This document shows, in pieces, positions 52,323-61,832 of a DNA stretch of 64,000 bases (its first letter is position 1; each line of letters opens with the position of its first letter). Under the pieces are notes generated by a model. The model ran no database searches and had not been told where the DNA came from. It saw only the letters and a list, made by a program, of their open reading frames with translations. Both the position numbers and the translations under genes were made by a program. Origin of the DNA: Psychrobacter sp. APC 3281 (GTDB lineage: Bacteria; Pseudomonadota; Gammaproteobacteria; Pseudomonadales; Moraxellaceae); NCBI RefSeq assembly GCF_030407815.1, contig NZ_JASDCS010000009.1, positions 62,001 to 126,000 on the forward strand, given 5' to 3'.

Positions 52323-52502
52323 ATGCCATATTTATTTGGTGGGTTGGTAGTATTGAATGCGATTACGCTAGGCTATTATTTATTCTTAAAACAGCCGTCA
52401 ACGACCCAAACACTACAAGCAGCTCAGGCTGAAATTACCCAGCCCCTAGCTTTCACTAACAGTGCTGAGTATATTCCGCCGGCTATTGGTAGCAAAGACT
52501 AG
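52323..52502 (+). CDS. Small membrane protein downstream of bfmS
   Basis: A 59-residue protein with one hydrophobic helix (LFGGLVVLNAITLGYYLFL, about residues 4-22) and a 35-residue polar tail. The ATG at 52323 has the near-perfect GGAGGG site 7 bases upstream; an in-frame ATG at 52266 would give 78 residues but has no such site. It follows bfmS by about 150 bases on the same strand. Function unknown; small bitopic proteins beside kinases sometimes modulate them. Confidence 0.65.
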   Translation: MPYLFGGLVVLNAITLGYYLFLKQPSTTQTLQAAQAEITQPLAFTNSAEYIPPAIGSKD

Positions 52503-52540
52503 CTTTGATATCTTTGCTTATTCAGATTAAATTCTCATCG

Positions 52541-54016
52541 CTATTTTGAATTTGGTACCGTATTGTTTACCTCAGATACCTCTTCTACTTCAGCCGCCAA
52601 TGTAGTATCTCCAGCGACTTTGGAGAGTAGAGGAATACGTACGCATACTTGTAGCCCGCCTTCAGGGTGGTTGATGGCTTCAACGGTACCGTGATGTAAT
52701 CGTGCAATACGATCAACAATCGCAAGACCTAGACCGCTACCTTGAGTAGTCCGTGCCGTCTCTCCTCGTTCAAACGGTTGCATAATTCGCTCTAATTGAT
52801 CGTCAGCGACGCCATCACCGCAATCTCGTACACAAATCACTAACTGTTCTTGAGCTTCTTTGTTCACCGCATTTTCGCTGACCACATCCGTATCTTCGTC
52901 TTCGACAGTTTCTATAAATGTCGGTACAACCGTCGCCGATAAATAAATAGGTGGCTTTCCATAACGATTGGCATTATTGACCAAGTTGATAATCAGACGT
53001 TTGATGGATAATGGACGTACGGGAACGACCTTGTCGCATTCTGACTCATATACAAACTTCATTGGCGCAAACTGCACCATGATTTCATTAAATATAGTGT
53101 CTAGGTTGGTCAAGCTGACTGGCTCATCAGAACCATCTTTCATAAATGAGATGAACTGCTCTAAAATGGCATCCATATCCTCAATATCGTAAATCAGCCC
53201 TTCCCGAAAGAAGTCATCTGGTAGCATCTCTGCGGTCAAGCGCATACGTGTCAATGGTGTCCGCAAATCATGTGAGATGCCGGCAAGCATGATTGTTCGC
53301 TCTTTTTGCGCCTGATTTAAGGTCGTGAACAGTCGGTTAAACGCCATATTAACTTGACGTATTTCTGTGGGGCCTTTTTGCGTTGGCAGTGTGGTTGCAT
53401 GACCAAGCCTAATATAGTTAGTAGCTGCCCGCTGTAAGTAGCGTAGGGGGCGATTTAATTGACGGGCTAATAGAATAATCGTTAATAGCGATAGGATAGG
53501 CAGTCCGATCAAAAATAGCACCAGTAACGTCGGGCTATACTGTGAATAGTAGACGACAGGCTCACGCACCCAAAAACTGTCATCACGGCTATCTTGTACC
53601 CATAGCTGCGGCGTTGGCTTAAATTTAAAATAGACCTCTACAGGGCGACCGAGCTGCGCACCGATTTCACGTTGTAGTACGTCAGTAAAAAAGCTCACGA
53701 ATGGCTTGTCAGCGACTTCTGGGAAGTCACTAGGGTTATTCACCACGACGACATGAGAGTGCTGGTAAATCCATTGGCGTACTTCGGGACGACTTTGCCA
53801 GTCTTTATTAACGCTATTGATCAGCTGCAACTCACTCGTCAAATAACGCGCATGGTTTTTTAACTCTGGCAGATACAGACTGCGCCAAAAGAACAGAATT
53901 GATAAGCTCACACTGATAAGCACGATAAAGGCAACCATTAAGGTCGTTAGCCAAGTGTTGGAATAAGAGCGTGGCAGCCAACCTTTACGACGCGGCTTTG
54001 GGTTCGGAGAGATCAT
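52541..54016 (-). CDS. envZ: EnvZ-like osmosensor histidine kinase
   Basis: A 491-residue kinase. Membrane helices lie at about residues 23-45 and 180-200 around a periplasmic domain, then HAMP, the H-box AGISHDLRTPLTRMRLTAEM characteristic of EnvZ, N-box INLVNNANRYGK and the ATP lid RDCGDGVADDQLERIMQPFER and TQGSGLGLAIVDRIA. The H-box form supports EnvZ rather than another kinase. An acidic insert lies about residues 370-385. No OmpR-type gene lies next to it, on either side; BfmR belongs to BfmS. Confidence 0.85.
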   Translation of the reverse strand: MISPNPKPRRKGWLPRSYSNTWLTTLMVAFIVLISVSLSILFFWRSLYLPELKNHARYLTSELQLINSVNKDWQSRPEVRQWIYQHSHVVVVNNPSDFPEVADKPFVSFFTDVLQREIGAQLGRPVEVYFKFKPTPQLWVQDSRDDSFWVREPVVYYSQYSPTLLVLFLIGLPILSLLTIILLARQLNRPLRYLQRAATNYIRLGHATTLPTQKGPTEIRQVNMAFNRLFTTLNQAQKERTIMLAGISHDLRTPLTRMRLTAEMLPDDFFREGLIYDIEDMDAILEQFISFMKDGSDEPVSLTNLDTIFNEIMVQFAPMKFVYESECDKVVPVRPLSIKRLIINLVNNANRYGKPPIYLSATVVPTFIETVEDEDTDVVSENAVNKEAQEQLVICVRDCGDGVADDQLERIMQPFERGETARTTQGSGLGLAIVDRIARLHHGTVEAINHPEGGLQVCVRIPLLSKVAGDTTLAAEVEEVSEVNNTVPNSK

Positions 54017-54442
54017 ATGTGTCCAACAGAGTAAAAGAAAAGTTAGTGTGATATAGCGTGTAGCTCTTTAAATACGATTGCCTTAAGGCTAGTCCGTGCA
54101 TCAATCTATAGCGGTATATCATAGAATAGCATAACCAATAAATAGTACTGATACAGTATGCAATCGACGAGCGAGCCAGATAGTTATTAGAATAGATGTA
54201 AAGTTAAGCTTAAGGATAAATGTATTTAGCAATCATCTATTTTTCAGAGAGAGCAATAGTAATCTATAGAATCTAAAGAAAAACTTTAAAAATAAGTCAT
54301 TATCATCAGTTATATTTTACTTAGGTCGTCATTTAAGCTATTGTTAATAAATAATTAAATATGCACAGTTTATGTTTTCAACAAATAAAGACTGTGATAT
54401 AATTATGCCCTTTTTGGTATACCTGCGAAAGAGAGAATTCAC
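54017..54442. other. Divergent region envZ-rpsP
   Basis: 426 AT-rich bases, with the rpsP promoter at 54375-54403 in the last quarter. No gene is supported. The envZ promoter is expected in the first part. Confidence 0.5.
54375..54403 (+). promoter_or_regulatory. Extended -10 promoter of rpsP operon
   Basis: A perfect TATAAT at 54398 is preceded by TGA (extended -10) and, 17 bases upstream, by TTTTCA (four of six). Strong -10 boxes are expected for ribosomal protein operons. It lies 39 bases before rpsP. Confidence 0.8.
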
Positions 54443-54712
54443 ATGGTTGTTATTCGTTTAGCACGGGGCGGTGCCAAGAAACGCCCATTTTATCAAGTAG
54501 TTGTTGCTGATCAACGCCGCGCGCGTGACGGTCGCTATATTGAAAACATCGGCTTTTTTAACCCACTCGCTAAAGAGTCTGAAGAAGCAGTACGCCTAAA
54601 CATGGAAGCGTACAATGCGTGGATCGCAAAAGGTGCACAACCTTCAGATCGCGTTGCTTCATTAGCAAAAGCTTACAACAAGTCTGCAGCTCAAACTGAA
54701 GCAACTGCTTAA
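54443..54712 (+). CDS. rpsP: 30S ribosomal protein S16
   Basis: An 89-residue small-subunit protein. [21 protein letters not shown] at the start and [15 protein letters not shown] are the family signature, and the length is slightly above E. coli S16 (82). AGAGAG precedes the ATG. First gene of rpsP-rimM-trmD-rplS. Confidence 0.97.
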   Translation: MVVIRLARGGAKKRPFYQVVVADQRRARDGRYIENIGFFNPLAKESEEAVRLNMEAYNAWIAKGAQPSDRVASLAKAYNKSAAQTEATA

Positions 54713-54877
54713 GTTTTGGTTGTTACTGAGACGTTCGTAGCAAAACTATGATATGACTCAGTAGACTTTAGAATACATAGCGTAACTGGTCTGACCAGGG
54801 TGCGCCATTAACTGTTTATCGCTTTTGACGCAATTGTTTTTGCAATTGCTGTTTTAATCATTGTTAGGTTAGCTGCT

Positions 54878-55411
54878 ATGTCATCTGTTCCAAACGCTAG
54901 TGCCCTTATGAAAATTGGTCAGCTTAAGAAGCCTTACGGCATTAAAGGCTGGCTTTGGGTATTCAGTGATACGGATGACCGTACAGCAATATTCGACATG
55001 AAGCCGTGGTGGATGAAAACTGCCACTGGCATGAAACCTTTAACTGTGAAGGCTTGGCGTGAGCAAAGAACAGGAATTGTGGCTCAATTTGAGCAGATTC
55101 CTGATCGTAATGTTGCTGAGACTATGAACGGTGTTACCGTTTGGGTCGAACAAAACGTCCTACCTGAAACAGCTGAAGACGAATATTATTGGTCGGATTT
55201 GGTCAGTCTGCGCGTGATGAACGAGCAGGATGAGTATCTAGGTAATATCACTGAAATGTTTGAAACCGGTGCCCATGACATCATGCGTGTAACGGCAAAT
55301 TCAGACAGTTTAGACAATGAAGAACGCCTGATTCCATGGCATAAGCAAACTGTGATAGAAGTCAATATGACTGAAAAAACAGTGCTTGTGGCATGGCCGA
55401 GTGATTACTGA
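54878..55411 (+). CDS. rimM: Ribosome maturation factor RimM
   Basis: A 177-residue 30S assembly factor that binds S19. N-terminal KIGQLKKPYGIKGWLWVFSDT and the C-terminal PRC-barrel with LIPWHKQTVIEVN are typical. It is 165 bases after rpsP; that gap holds a small CTGGT-ctg-ACCAG hairpin (54785-54797). Confidence 0.94.
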   Translation: MSSVPNASALMKIGQLKKPYGIKGWLWVFSDTDDRTAIFDMKPWWMKTATGMKPLTVKAWREQRTGIVAQFEQIPDRNVAETMNGVTVWVEQNVLPETAEDEYYWSDLVSLRVMNEQDEYLGNITEMFETGAHDIMRVTANSDSLDNEERLIPWHKQTVIEVNMTEKTVLVAWPSDY

Positions 55412-55488
55412 TAGCGTTTCTGGCTTTTTAGTCAGACGTTATTAGTACTTACACCGATTGTTTTAGCCTTAACGCAAGTAGACATCAG

Positions 55489-56253
55489 ATGTATTTTGCC
55501 GTAATTAGTATTTTTCCTGAGATGTTTGCCACGATTCGTGAATTTGGAATCACGGGCCGAGCAGTGACTCAAGAGCAAGTTACGATTGAATGCATTAATC
55601 CACGTGATTATACCACCGATAACTATCGCCGTATTGATGAGCGCCCTTATGGGGGTGGTCCTGGGATGGTGATGATGGCTGAGCCATTATCGAAAGCCAT
55701 TGAGGATGCACGATTACGTGCCAGTCAGCATGGTTGCCGTGTCGATAGTGAGCACTGTCCGGTGATTTATATGTCACCGCAAGGGCAAACGCTTAGTGAG
55801 AGTAGCGTAGTCAACATGACTGATTACGATGGCATGATTTTATTATGCGGTCGTTATGAAGGTATTGACGAGCGTTTACTGTCACAATATGTCGATATGG
55901 AAGTATCGTTAGGTGACTACGTGTTGACTGGTGGCGAGTTGCCAGCAATGGTGCTGATGGATAGTGTGATACGTCGTCTGCCCGATATCATGGGTGATGA
56001 CATGTCAGCGGAGCAAGACTCTTTTGTCGATGGCTTGCTTGACTGTCCACACTATACTAAGCCGCATGAGTTTGCGGGTATGGCGGTTCCTGAGGTATTA
56101 CTTTCAGGTCACCATGCCAATATCGCTAAGTGGCGTTTTAGTCAGCAAGTCAGTCGTACGCAAACGCGTCGTCCAGACTTATGGCAAGCGTTTACCCCAA
56201 CGTTAGAGCAAGCGAAGTGGTTGAAAGCATTGGCCAAAGCAGATAAAAAGTAG
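55489..56253 (+). CDS. trmD: tRNA (guanosine(37)-N1)-methyltransferase
   Basis: A 254-residue SPOUT methyltransferase that modifies G37 next to the anticodon and prevents frameshifting. The trefoil-knot motifs [16 protein letters not shown] and [14 protein letters not shown] are present, as is the [16 protein letters not shown] segment. The length matches E. coli TrmD (255). The gap to rimM is 77 bases. Confidence 0.97.
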   Translation: MYFAVISIFPEMFATIREFGITGRAVTQEQVTIECINPRDYTTDNYRRIDERPYGGGPGMVMMAEPLSKAIEDARLRASQHGCRVDSEHCPVIYMSPQGQTLSESSVVNMTDYDGMILLCGRYEGIDERLLSQYVDMEVSLGDYVLTGGELPAMVLMDSVIRRLPDIMGDDMSAEQDSFVDGLLDCPHYTKPHEFAGMAVPEVLLSGHHANIAKWRFSQQVSRTQTRRPDLWQAFTPTLEQAKWLKALAKADKK

Positions 56254-56458
56254 GTTTTTAAAATCTAAATTTATCGTTAGCAAGTTTGATAAACAGTTAA
56301 GAAACAGAATTTTGAGCAATAATAAAACGAGTCATAGCATAGTGGCCGTTGGTTATAACCCATTTACGTTGTGTCTCACTATAAAGAGATGCGATTAATT
56401 ATTACAAACAGGTGATATGCGTCAAGCCTCTATTATCTAATGTGAGGAGATAACTCTC

Positions 56459-56881
56459 ATGAGCAACAAGCATCCATTGGTTCAGGTCATCGAAAACGCT
56501 CAATTGCTTGAGCGCCCAAGCTTTGCACCCGGCGATACCGTTGTGGTACAAGTAAAAGTACGTGAAGGTGAGCGTGAGCGTTTACAGGCTTTTGAAGGCG
56601 TTGTAATTGCTAAGCGTAACCGCGGTTTAAACTCAGCGTTTACCGTACGTAAAATCTCAAGCGGCGTTGGCGTTGAGCGTGCATTCCAATTGCATTCACC
56701 AATCATCGAGAGCATCGAAGTGAAACGTCGCGGTGCTGTTCGCCGTGCGAAACTATACTACTTACGTGAGCGCTCTGGTAAATCAGCACGTATCCGCGAA
56801 AAACTTGGTGCTCGTCCAGTTGCTAAGAAAAAAACTGACGCTGGCGTACCTGATGCAGTTGATACTGCACCTGGTATCTAA
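56459..56881 (+). CDS. rplS: 50S ribosomal protein L19
   Basis: A 140-residue large-subunit protein at the 30S-50S interface. [24 protein letters not shown] and the [20 protein letters not shown] block are typical. About 25 C-terminal residues (Lys/Ala/Asp-rich, ending DTAPGI) are not in the 115-residue E. coli protein and are probably a disordered tail. GTGAGGAG precedes the ATG; 205 bases follow trmD. Confidence 0.96.
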   Translation: MSNKHPLVQVIENAQLLERPSFAPGDTVVVQVKVREGERERLQAFEGVVIAKRNRGLNSAFTVRKISSGVGVERAFQLHSPIIESIEVKRRGAVRRAKLYYLRERSGKSARIREKLGARPVAKKKTDAGVPDAVDTAPGI

Positions 56882-57004
56882 GCACAAGTTTGCCGCTTTG
56901 AGTTAATCATATGATTTAGGATTGGCTCAAGACAAGGTAATAGTAGATACAAGCCCTTATTCATAGGTTTATTTATAAATAAGCGGGCCATACCAAAAAA
57001 GACG

Positions 57005-57041
57005 AAACCCCAATCTATGCGAAAGCTAGATTGGGGTTTTT
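57005..57041 (+). terminator. Terminator after rplS
   Basis: AAACCCCAATCTA pairs with TAGATTGGGGTTT, 9-base loop, then T. It ends the rpsP operon and faces the convergent DUF4442 gene. Confidence 0.92.
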
Positions 57042-57104
57042 GTATGTATAGCATTAATAATTTAAGTTTTATCAGCTCTAATAGTGCCAGTTAGAAGCTA
57101 AAGC

Positions 57105-57665
57105 TTATTGAGCATCAAATGTATCGATGCGGTTGACTTGCTCTTTGGACTTACTGTATTTGCGCAGTCTAATGTATAACGTCTTGGTGACAGTCGCGAT
57201 TAGCTTTTGCTGCTCGTCAACGATGTCGACTTTATACTCACGGAATACCGCTTCACCTTCTTTTGCCAGCTCTTGAATAGTGATAATTTCAGAGCTAGGT
57301 ATTTTCATGCGCGCAGTAACCTTGCTATTGCCAGGCGCAACAAAATCAATGTGCGAGCTTTTGTCCCACACTACATAATTGCTACCCAGTTGATGCATCA
57401 GCATAAGCATATAAAAAGGGTCAACCATTGAATATAAGCTACCACCGAACTGAGTACCGACGATATTTTTGTTCAGAGTGTTTAGTCCCATGCTTACCAC
57501 ACACAAACCCTGATCGAGACTGATATGATCGATTTTGATACCTGCGCCAATGTATGGTGCATAAGTGTTGAGACGCAGCTTTAACAAATGCGGTGTCAGC
57601 AATGGCATGATGCTTTGCTTGGCCCGACGTTTCAAAGTCTCAAGGTTGGTAGGTAATACACTCAT
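57105..57665 (-). CDS. DUF4442 hotdog-fold protein (possible thioesterase)
   Basis: A 186-residue protein. GTQFGGSLYSMVDPFYMLMLMHQL near residue 80 is the central helix region of hotdog folds, and HIDFVAPGNSKVTARMKI follows as in DUF4442. Most relatives are putative acyl-CoA thioesterases, but no substrate is known. AGGACAAG precedes the ATG at 57665. It faces away from the DUF3360-type gene across a 512-base region. Confidence 0.78.
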   Translation of the reverse strand: MSVLPTNLETLKRRAKQSIMPLLTPHLLKLRLNTYAPYIGAGIKIDHISLDQGLCVVSMGLNTLNKNIVGTQFGGSLYSMVDPFYMLMLMHQLGSNYVVWDKSSHIDFVAPGNSKVTARMKIPSSEIITIQELAKEGEAVFREYKVDIVDEQQKLIATVTKTLYIRLRKYSKSKEQVNRIDTFDAQ

Positions 57666-57833
57666 AAACTTGTCCTATTGCCTTTTCTCAATTTTTTGAT
57701 TGTATCAACGATGCGGTTTTAAACAGTATCACTGAGAAATAAATCGATAAAAAGTATTTATCATAATTAAAAAGTACTCAGCCTGCTAGCTCTAAAGCGT
57801 AACCAAAATGACATATTTATGCCCACTTATAAG

Positions 57834-57845
57834 TAACGATCGTTA
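57834..57845. promoter_or_regulatory. Palindrome TAACGATCGTTA, candidate operator
   Basis: A perfect 12-base palindrome with the half-site AACG, matched by a second copy at 57915. The regulator is unknown. Confidence 0.5.
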
Positions 57846-57914
57846 TTTATTATAACTATCTTTGCTATTCATCTATGTGATAAAAAATCATCTAGATGCA
57901 AATAATTATCAATA

Positions 57915-57926
57915 AAACGGTCGTTT
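57915..57926. promoter_or_regulatory. Near-palindrome AAACGGTCGTTT, candidate operator
   Basis: Same AACGNNCGTT dyad as the site at 57834, palindromic except for the central pair. Confidence 0.5.
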
Positions 57927-58177
57927 ATTCTAACTCAAAGTCTATAACAGAGAGATTTTTCCCTCATGGTTTTCTATTAAGGTTAATTTCGTCTCAAATA
58001 GAAACTTTAGTTTATATATTATAATGAGATACATAGTATCTTTAAATGGTTTTAGGTTCGCATTTCATCAAGTCTTGGCATACAATAGTTCGCAGTTTGT
58101 AATAGGCGCTTTGGTCTATGACATTAGAGCAGAGCGTGTGTAGTCAATCAAAGACGTAATCGACACAAGGAAATGTG

Positions 58178-59701
58178 ATGAGTAACCCTCAGACCCCCTC
58201 TTCAGGGTCTAATACGCCGACCTCGAACGTAAACCACGACAGTCAAGTACAAGGCAGTTATGTAGATTTGCATAAGCCCAGTTCTAGTTTTGACAGTCGT
58301 GATGCTTATTTAAACCATGAATTACAAATCATGCAGCCGAAACGCTGGCGTCCTAATTTACCATTCCGTGATTACCGTTTTGAATACGAAGATACTATTC
58401 CAGCAATGGCCGCCACCATCGGTAAAGTTGTTATGGTGGGCGCCATTGCAGCAACCTTTGCAGGTCCACTGGGCTTAGGTGATGCGTTTGTCTTAGAAAA
58501 CGTGCGCTACGAGCTATTGATCGTCTCCTTCTTTATTATCTTATTTTCGGGATTTCTACTGCCGACGGCCAACCTCGCTGGTACTCACGGCCCACTAATC
58601 CCTCTGATTCCTATTGTGGTAGCAGCTGGTGGGCACCCGATGGCCTTTGGTTTGCTTATCGGTGCTTTTGGTCTGCTCCTCGCGATTAGTAAAGGGGGGA
58701 GTTTGCTGGCTAATTTGACCAGTAAGGGTGTGTGCGGTGGCCTCTTGATTTACTTGGGCTTTATCGGAACGACGTCACAGGTCAAAAATCTCTTTGCTTG
58801 GGCAGAAGGGATTGGCATGTCGCATATCGCTTTCTTTATTATCTTGGCGACTATCCTGCTATATGCATTGCTTGAGCATTGGCAAAAACGCTGGCTCGCG
58901 GTTCCGCTAAGCTGTGTGTTGGGTGGTGGTCTTGCCTTTGCATTGGGCGCACCTTTTGCGTTCAAAACAGCGCCAGGTCTACCAAACATGAATCCAATGT
59001 ATTGGTGGGGCGAAAACACAGGTTGGATGTTAGGTCTGCCGACGATTGAAAGCTTCATCGTAGTACTGCCATTTGCTATTTTGGCCGTGGCAATGTGGTC
59101 GCCAGATTTCTTAGGCCATCAGGTATTCCAAAAAATCAGCTATCCTAAGCGTACTGAAAAAGTGCTTATGGATATCGATGACACCATGACCAGTGCTTCA
59201 TTTCGTCAGGTAGTCGGCTCTGTATTGGGCGGTGCCAACTTTGCGTCGTCGTGGGGAACGTATATTGTTCCTGCAGCGATTGCCAAACGTCCGATTCCTG
59301 CTGGCGCTTTATTGACAGCCCTATTCTGTATCATCGCAGGGGTTTGGGGCTATCCGATGGATTTGGCCATTTGGCAGCCAGTGATGTGTGTGGCCTTGAT
59401 CGTTGGGGTGTTTATTCCATTACTAGAAGCTGGTATGGAGATGACGCGTGAAGGTAAAACCACGCAGTCTGCTGCTATTGTGGTATTTGCTTCGGCATTG
59501 GTTAACCCAGCCTTTGGTTGGTCGCTCACGTTGTTGCTTGATAACTTAGGTTTGATCGGCTCTAAAGAACGTAGTGCCAATTTGACTAAGATGAGCCGCT
59601 GGATCATACCGGGTATTATGTTTGTAGTACTGACAGGCGTCATGGCTATCGTCGGTATGTTGCCAGGCATCCCAGCATTGATGGCTAACTTCCGTCATTA
59701 A
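58178..59701 (+). CDS. DUF3360-type multi-pass membrane protein
   Basis: A 507-residue protein with about 70 cytoplasmic residues (including DAYLNHELQIMQPKRWRPNLPFRDYRF) and 10-12 membrane helices. Conserved-looking blocks are NLAGTHGPLIPLIPIVVAAGGHPMA, NPMYWWGENTGWM, the cytoplasmic RTEKVLMDIDDTMTSASFRQ and GSVLGGANFASSWGTY. I recall these from DUF3360 proteins of Vibrio and relatives, which look like distant kin of SulP/NCS2 anion or base transporters; no substrate is known. The ATG at 58178 is chosen over GTG 58175 for spacing to AAGGA. Confidence 0.72.
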   Translation: MSNPQTPSSGSNTPTSNVNHDSQVQGSYVDLHKPSSSFDSRDAYLNHELQIMQPKRWRPNLPFRDYRFEYEDTIPAMAATIGKVVMVGAIAATFAGPLGLGDAFVLENVRYELLIVSFFIILFSGFLLPTANLAGTHGPLIPLIPIVVAAGGHPMAFGLLIGAFGLLLAISKGGSLLANLTSKGVCGGLLIYLGFIGTTSQVKNLFAWAEGIGMSHIAFFIILATILLYALLEHWQKRWLAVPLSCVLGGGLAFALGAPFAFKTAPGLPNMNPMYWWGENTGWMLGLPTIESFIVVLPFAILAVAMWSPDFLGHQVFQKISYPKRTEKVLMDIDDTMTSASFRQVVGSVLGGANFASSWGTYIVPAAIAKRPIPAGALLTALFCIIAGVWGYPMDLAIWQPVMCVALIVGVFIPLLEAGMEMTREGKTTQSAAIVVFASALVNPAFGWSLTLLLDNLGLIGSKERSANLTKMSRWIIPGIMFVVLTGVMAIVGMLPGIPALMANFRH

Positions 59702-59737
59702 TAGTATGTGATTGAATAAACGATAATAGAACAGACT

Positions 59738-59761
59738 AAGCCGGCGAAAGCTGGCTTTTTT
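59738..59761 (+). terminator. Terminator after the DUF3360-type gene
   Basis: AAGCCGGC pairs with GCTGGCTT (one G-T pair) around the tetraloop GAAA, then T run. Confidence 0.9.
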
Positions 59762-59855
59762 ATGGGTAGAACTGCGATAATAATTGGCTTGTAAAACAAT
59801 GACTCCCGCCCCATAACTAGCAGTATTACTAAGGTTTTTAAGAGCAATAAATTCT

Positions 59856-61700
59856 ATGGTTAATGTCTCAGAATCGAGTCCTGTCGATGATAAAAAAGCC
59901 CGTCTTAAGCATCTGATTAAACGCCTGCCTAACTTGCCAGGGGTGTATAAGATGCTGGGTAAGAACGGCGATATATTATACGTTGGTAAAGCTAAGTCGC
60001 TAAAAAGCCGAGTAAATAGCTATTTTGCCAAAACGATAGATCATCCAAAGACACGGGCGCTAGTGGCACGGATTCACAATATTGAGACTATCATTACGCG
60101 TAGTGAGACCGAAGCGCTATTGCTCGAGCAGAATCTAATCAAAGAGCACCGTCCACCTTATAACGTGCTGCTGCGTGATGATAAATCCTATCTTTATGTG
60201 TTTATCTCAGCCGATAAACCTTATCCACGTTTGGCTTACGGTCGCGGTAAAGGCAATCACCAAAAGGGTCGATTCTTTGGCCCGTTTCCCTCTGCACATG
60301 CGGCAAAAGAAACGCTAGTGTTGATGCAGAAGATGTTTCAAATGCGTCAATGTACCAACACCTTTTTTAAGCAGCGTCAGCGTCCTTGTCTGGAGTATCA
60401 GATCAAACGTTGCCGTGCGCCTTGTGTCGGCTTGGTATCGCCAGAAGAGTACGCAGAAGACGTGAATAATACCATCCGTTTTTTAAAGGGAGATTCTAGC
60501 GATATTCATAGTACGCTGATTGAAAAGATGGAAGCGTCAGCTGAAGCGTTAGATTTCGAAAAGGCGGTATTTTATCGCGATCAGCTGTCCATGTTACGTG
60601 AAGTACAAGCAAGGCAAGCGGTTTATACCGTACAAGGTGAGGCAGATGTGATTGCGATTGCCAGTCAAGCTGGCATGACCTGTGTGAACGTGCTGACGGT
60701 ACGTGGTGGACGTGTATTGGGCGGGAAAAACTATTTCCCAGATGTGGATAGTAGTGAGTCGCTAGCAGACAATTTATCAGCCTTCATTACGTCATTTTAT
60801 TTCCAAGTGACCGATGATTTGCCTGCCGAAATCATATTGAGCCATCAGATACCAGATCAGGTGGCAGTGAGTGAAGCATTGGCAACGCACTTTGGCAATA
60901 AAGTAGTCATCAAGACCAATGTACGCGAACACCGTTCAGAGTGGCTAGACTTAGCAACACTAAATACCAGTAATGCATTAAAAACCAAGCTTGGCGATTA
61001 CTTAGAGCTGCACGCACGCTTTGGTGCACTAAAAGACGTACTGGTGACTGTCACCGATCGGACGATTGATCGCATTGAATGTTTTGATATCTCTCATACG
61101 ATGGGTGAAGCGACCATTGGTAGCTGCGTGGTGTTTGACCAAGGTGGCTCGCGCCGTCGCGATTACCGTCAGTATGCTATTCATGACATCGTAGGCGGTG
61201 ACGACTATGCAGCAATGAAACAAGTGCTGACTCGACGTTATAAAAAGCAGCCATTGCCGGACTTGCTATTGGTTGATGGTGGTAAAGGTCAGCTTGGCAT
61301 TGCTAAAGAAGTATTGACTGAATTGGGTATTCTTGGGGACACTTTGCTCATTAGTGTGGCAAAAGGGGAAGGGCGCAAGGCTGGGCTTGAGGTATTGCAC
61401 TTTATCGATCACGAACCGTTAGATCTACCGATGGATAGCAAAGCATTGCATTTGCTGATGCATATTCGTGATGAGGCGCATCGTTTTGCGATTACTGCTC
61501 ACCGTAAAAAACGCGATAAGCGTCGCTCGTCATCAGTGCTAGAGGTAATACCGGGACTGGGTGAGAAACGTCGTCGTGACTTGCTCAATCACTTTGGTGG
61601 TATGCAGCAGCTGCTTGGTGCTTCGCAGCAGGAGTTGGCAGGTGTACAAGGTATCGGACCAGTACTCGCAAAAACGGTGTATAAAGTATTGCACGAGTAA
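59856..61700 (+). CDS. uvrC: Excinuclease ABC subunit C
   Basis: A 614-residue nuclease that makes both incisions in nucleotide excision repair. GIY-YIG domain at about residues 25-105 ([20 protein letters not shown]), Cys cluster, UVR motif near 205-240, the RNase H-like nuclease domain with [19 protein letters not shown] and [13 protein letters not shown], and C-terminal helix-hairpin-helix repeats ([19 protein letters not shown]). Length is as in E. coli (610). Monocistronic between two terminators. Confidence 0.97.
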   Translation: MVNVSESSPVDDKKARLKHLIKRLPNLPGVYKMLGKNGDILYVGKAKSLKSRVNSYFAKTIDHPKTRALVARIHNIETIITRSETEALLLEQNLIKEHRPPYNVLLRDDKSYLYVFISADKPYPRLAYGRGKGNHQKGRFFGPFPSAHAAKETLVLMQKMFQMRQCTNTFFKQRQRPCLEYQIKRCRAPCVGLVSPEEYAEDVNNTIRFLKGDSSDIHSTLIEKMEASAEALDFEKAVFYRDQLSMLREVQARQAVYTVQGEADVIAIASQAGMTCVNVLTVRGGRVLGGKNYFPDVDSSESLADNLSAFITSFYFQVTDDLPAEIILSHQIPDQVAVSEALATHFGNKVVIKTNVREHRSEWLDLATLNTSNALKTKLGDYLELHARFGALKDVLVTVTDRTIDRIECFDISHTMGEATIGSCVVFDQGGSRRRDYRQYAIHDIVGGDDYAAMKQVLTRRYKKQPLPDLLLVDGGKGQLGIAKEVLTELGILGDTLLISVAKGEGRKAGLEVLHFIDHEPLDLPMDSKALHLLMHIRDEAHRFAITAHRKKRDKRRSSSVLEVIPGLGEKRRRDLLNHFGGMQQLLGASQQELAGVQGIGPVLAKTVYKVLHE

Positions 61701-61773
61701 TGGATTAGATAGTATCAACCAGCAGTCTTTATAGATTGTCTATAAATAAAGCTGTGTGGAGATTAAACAAAAG

Positions 61774-61819
61774 AGGGGCAGTCTTAGATAATTTTACTTA
61801 TCCAAGACTGCCCCTTTTT
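61774..61819. terminator. Bidirectional terminator between uvrC and folA
   Basis: A long near-perfect stem, AGGGGCAGTCTT with AAGACTGCCCCT plus the inner GATAA/TTATC, with A and T runs on both sides; serves both convergent genes. Confidence 0.92.
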
Positions 61820-61832
61820 CAATAGGCTTTTA

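Larger units (their letters stand above)
57666..58177. other. Divergent region with paired palindromes
   Basis: 512 AT-rich bases between divergent genes. TAACGATCGTTA (57834-57845) and AAACGGTCGTTT (57915-57926) share the dyad AACGNNCGTT, about 81 bases apart centre to centre. These look like operators for one dimeric regulator, perhaps TetR-type; no regulator gene is adjacent. An AAGGAAAT ribosome site precedes 58178. Confidence 0.6.

Noticed and set aside
57834..57926. Idea that the two palindromes are a replication origin or partition site
   Set aside because: Only two copies, no DnaA boxes and no dnaA, parAB or gidA-type genes nearby.
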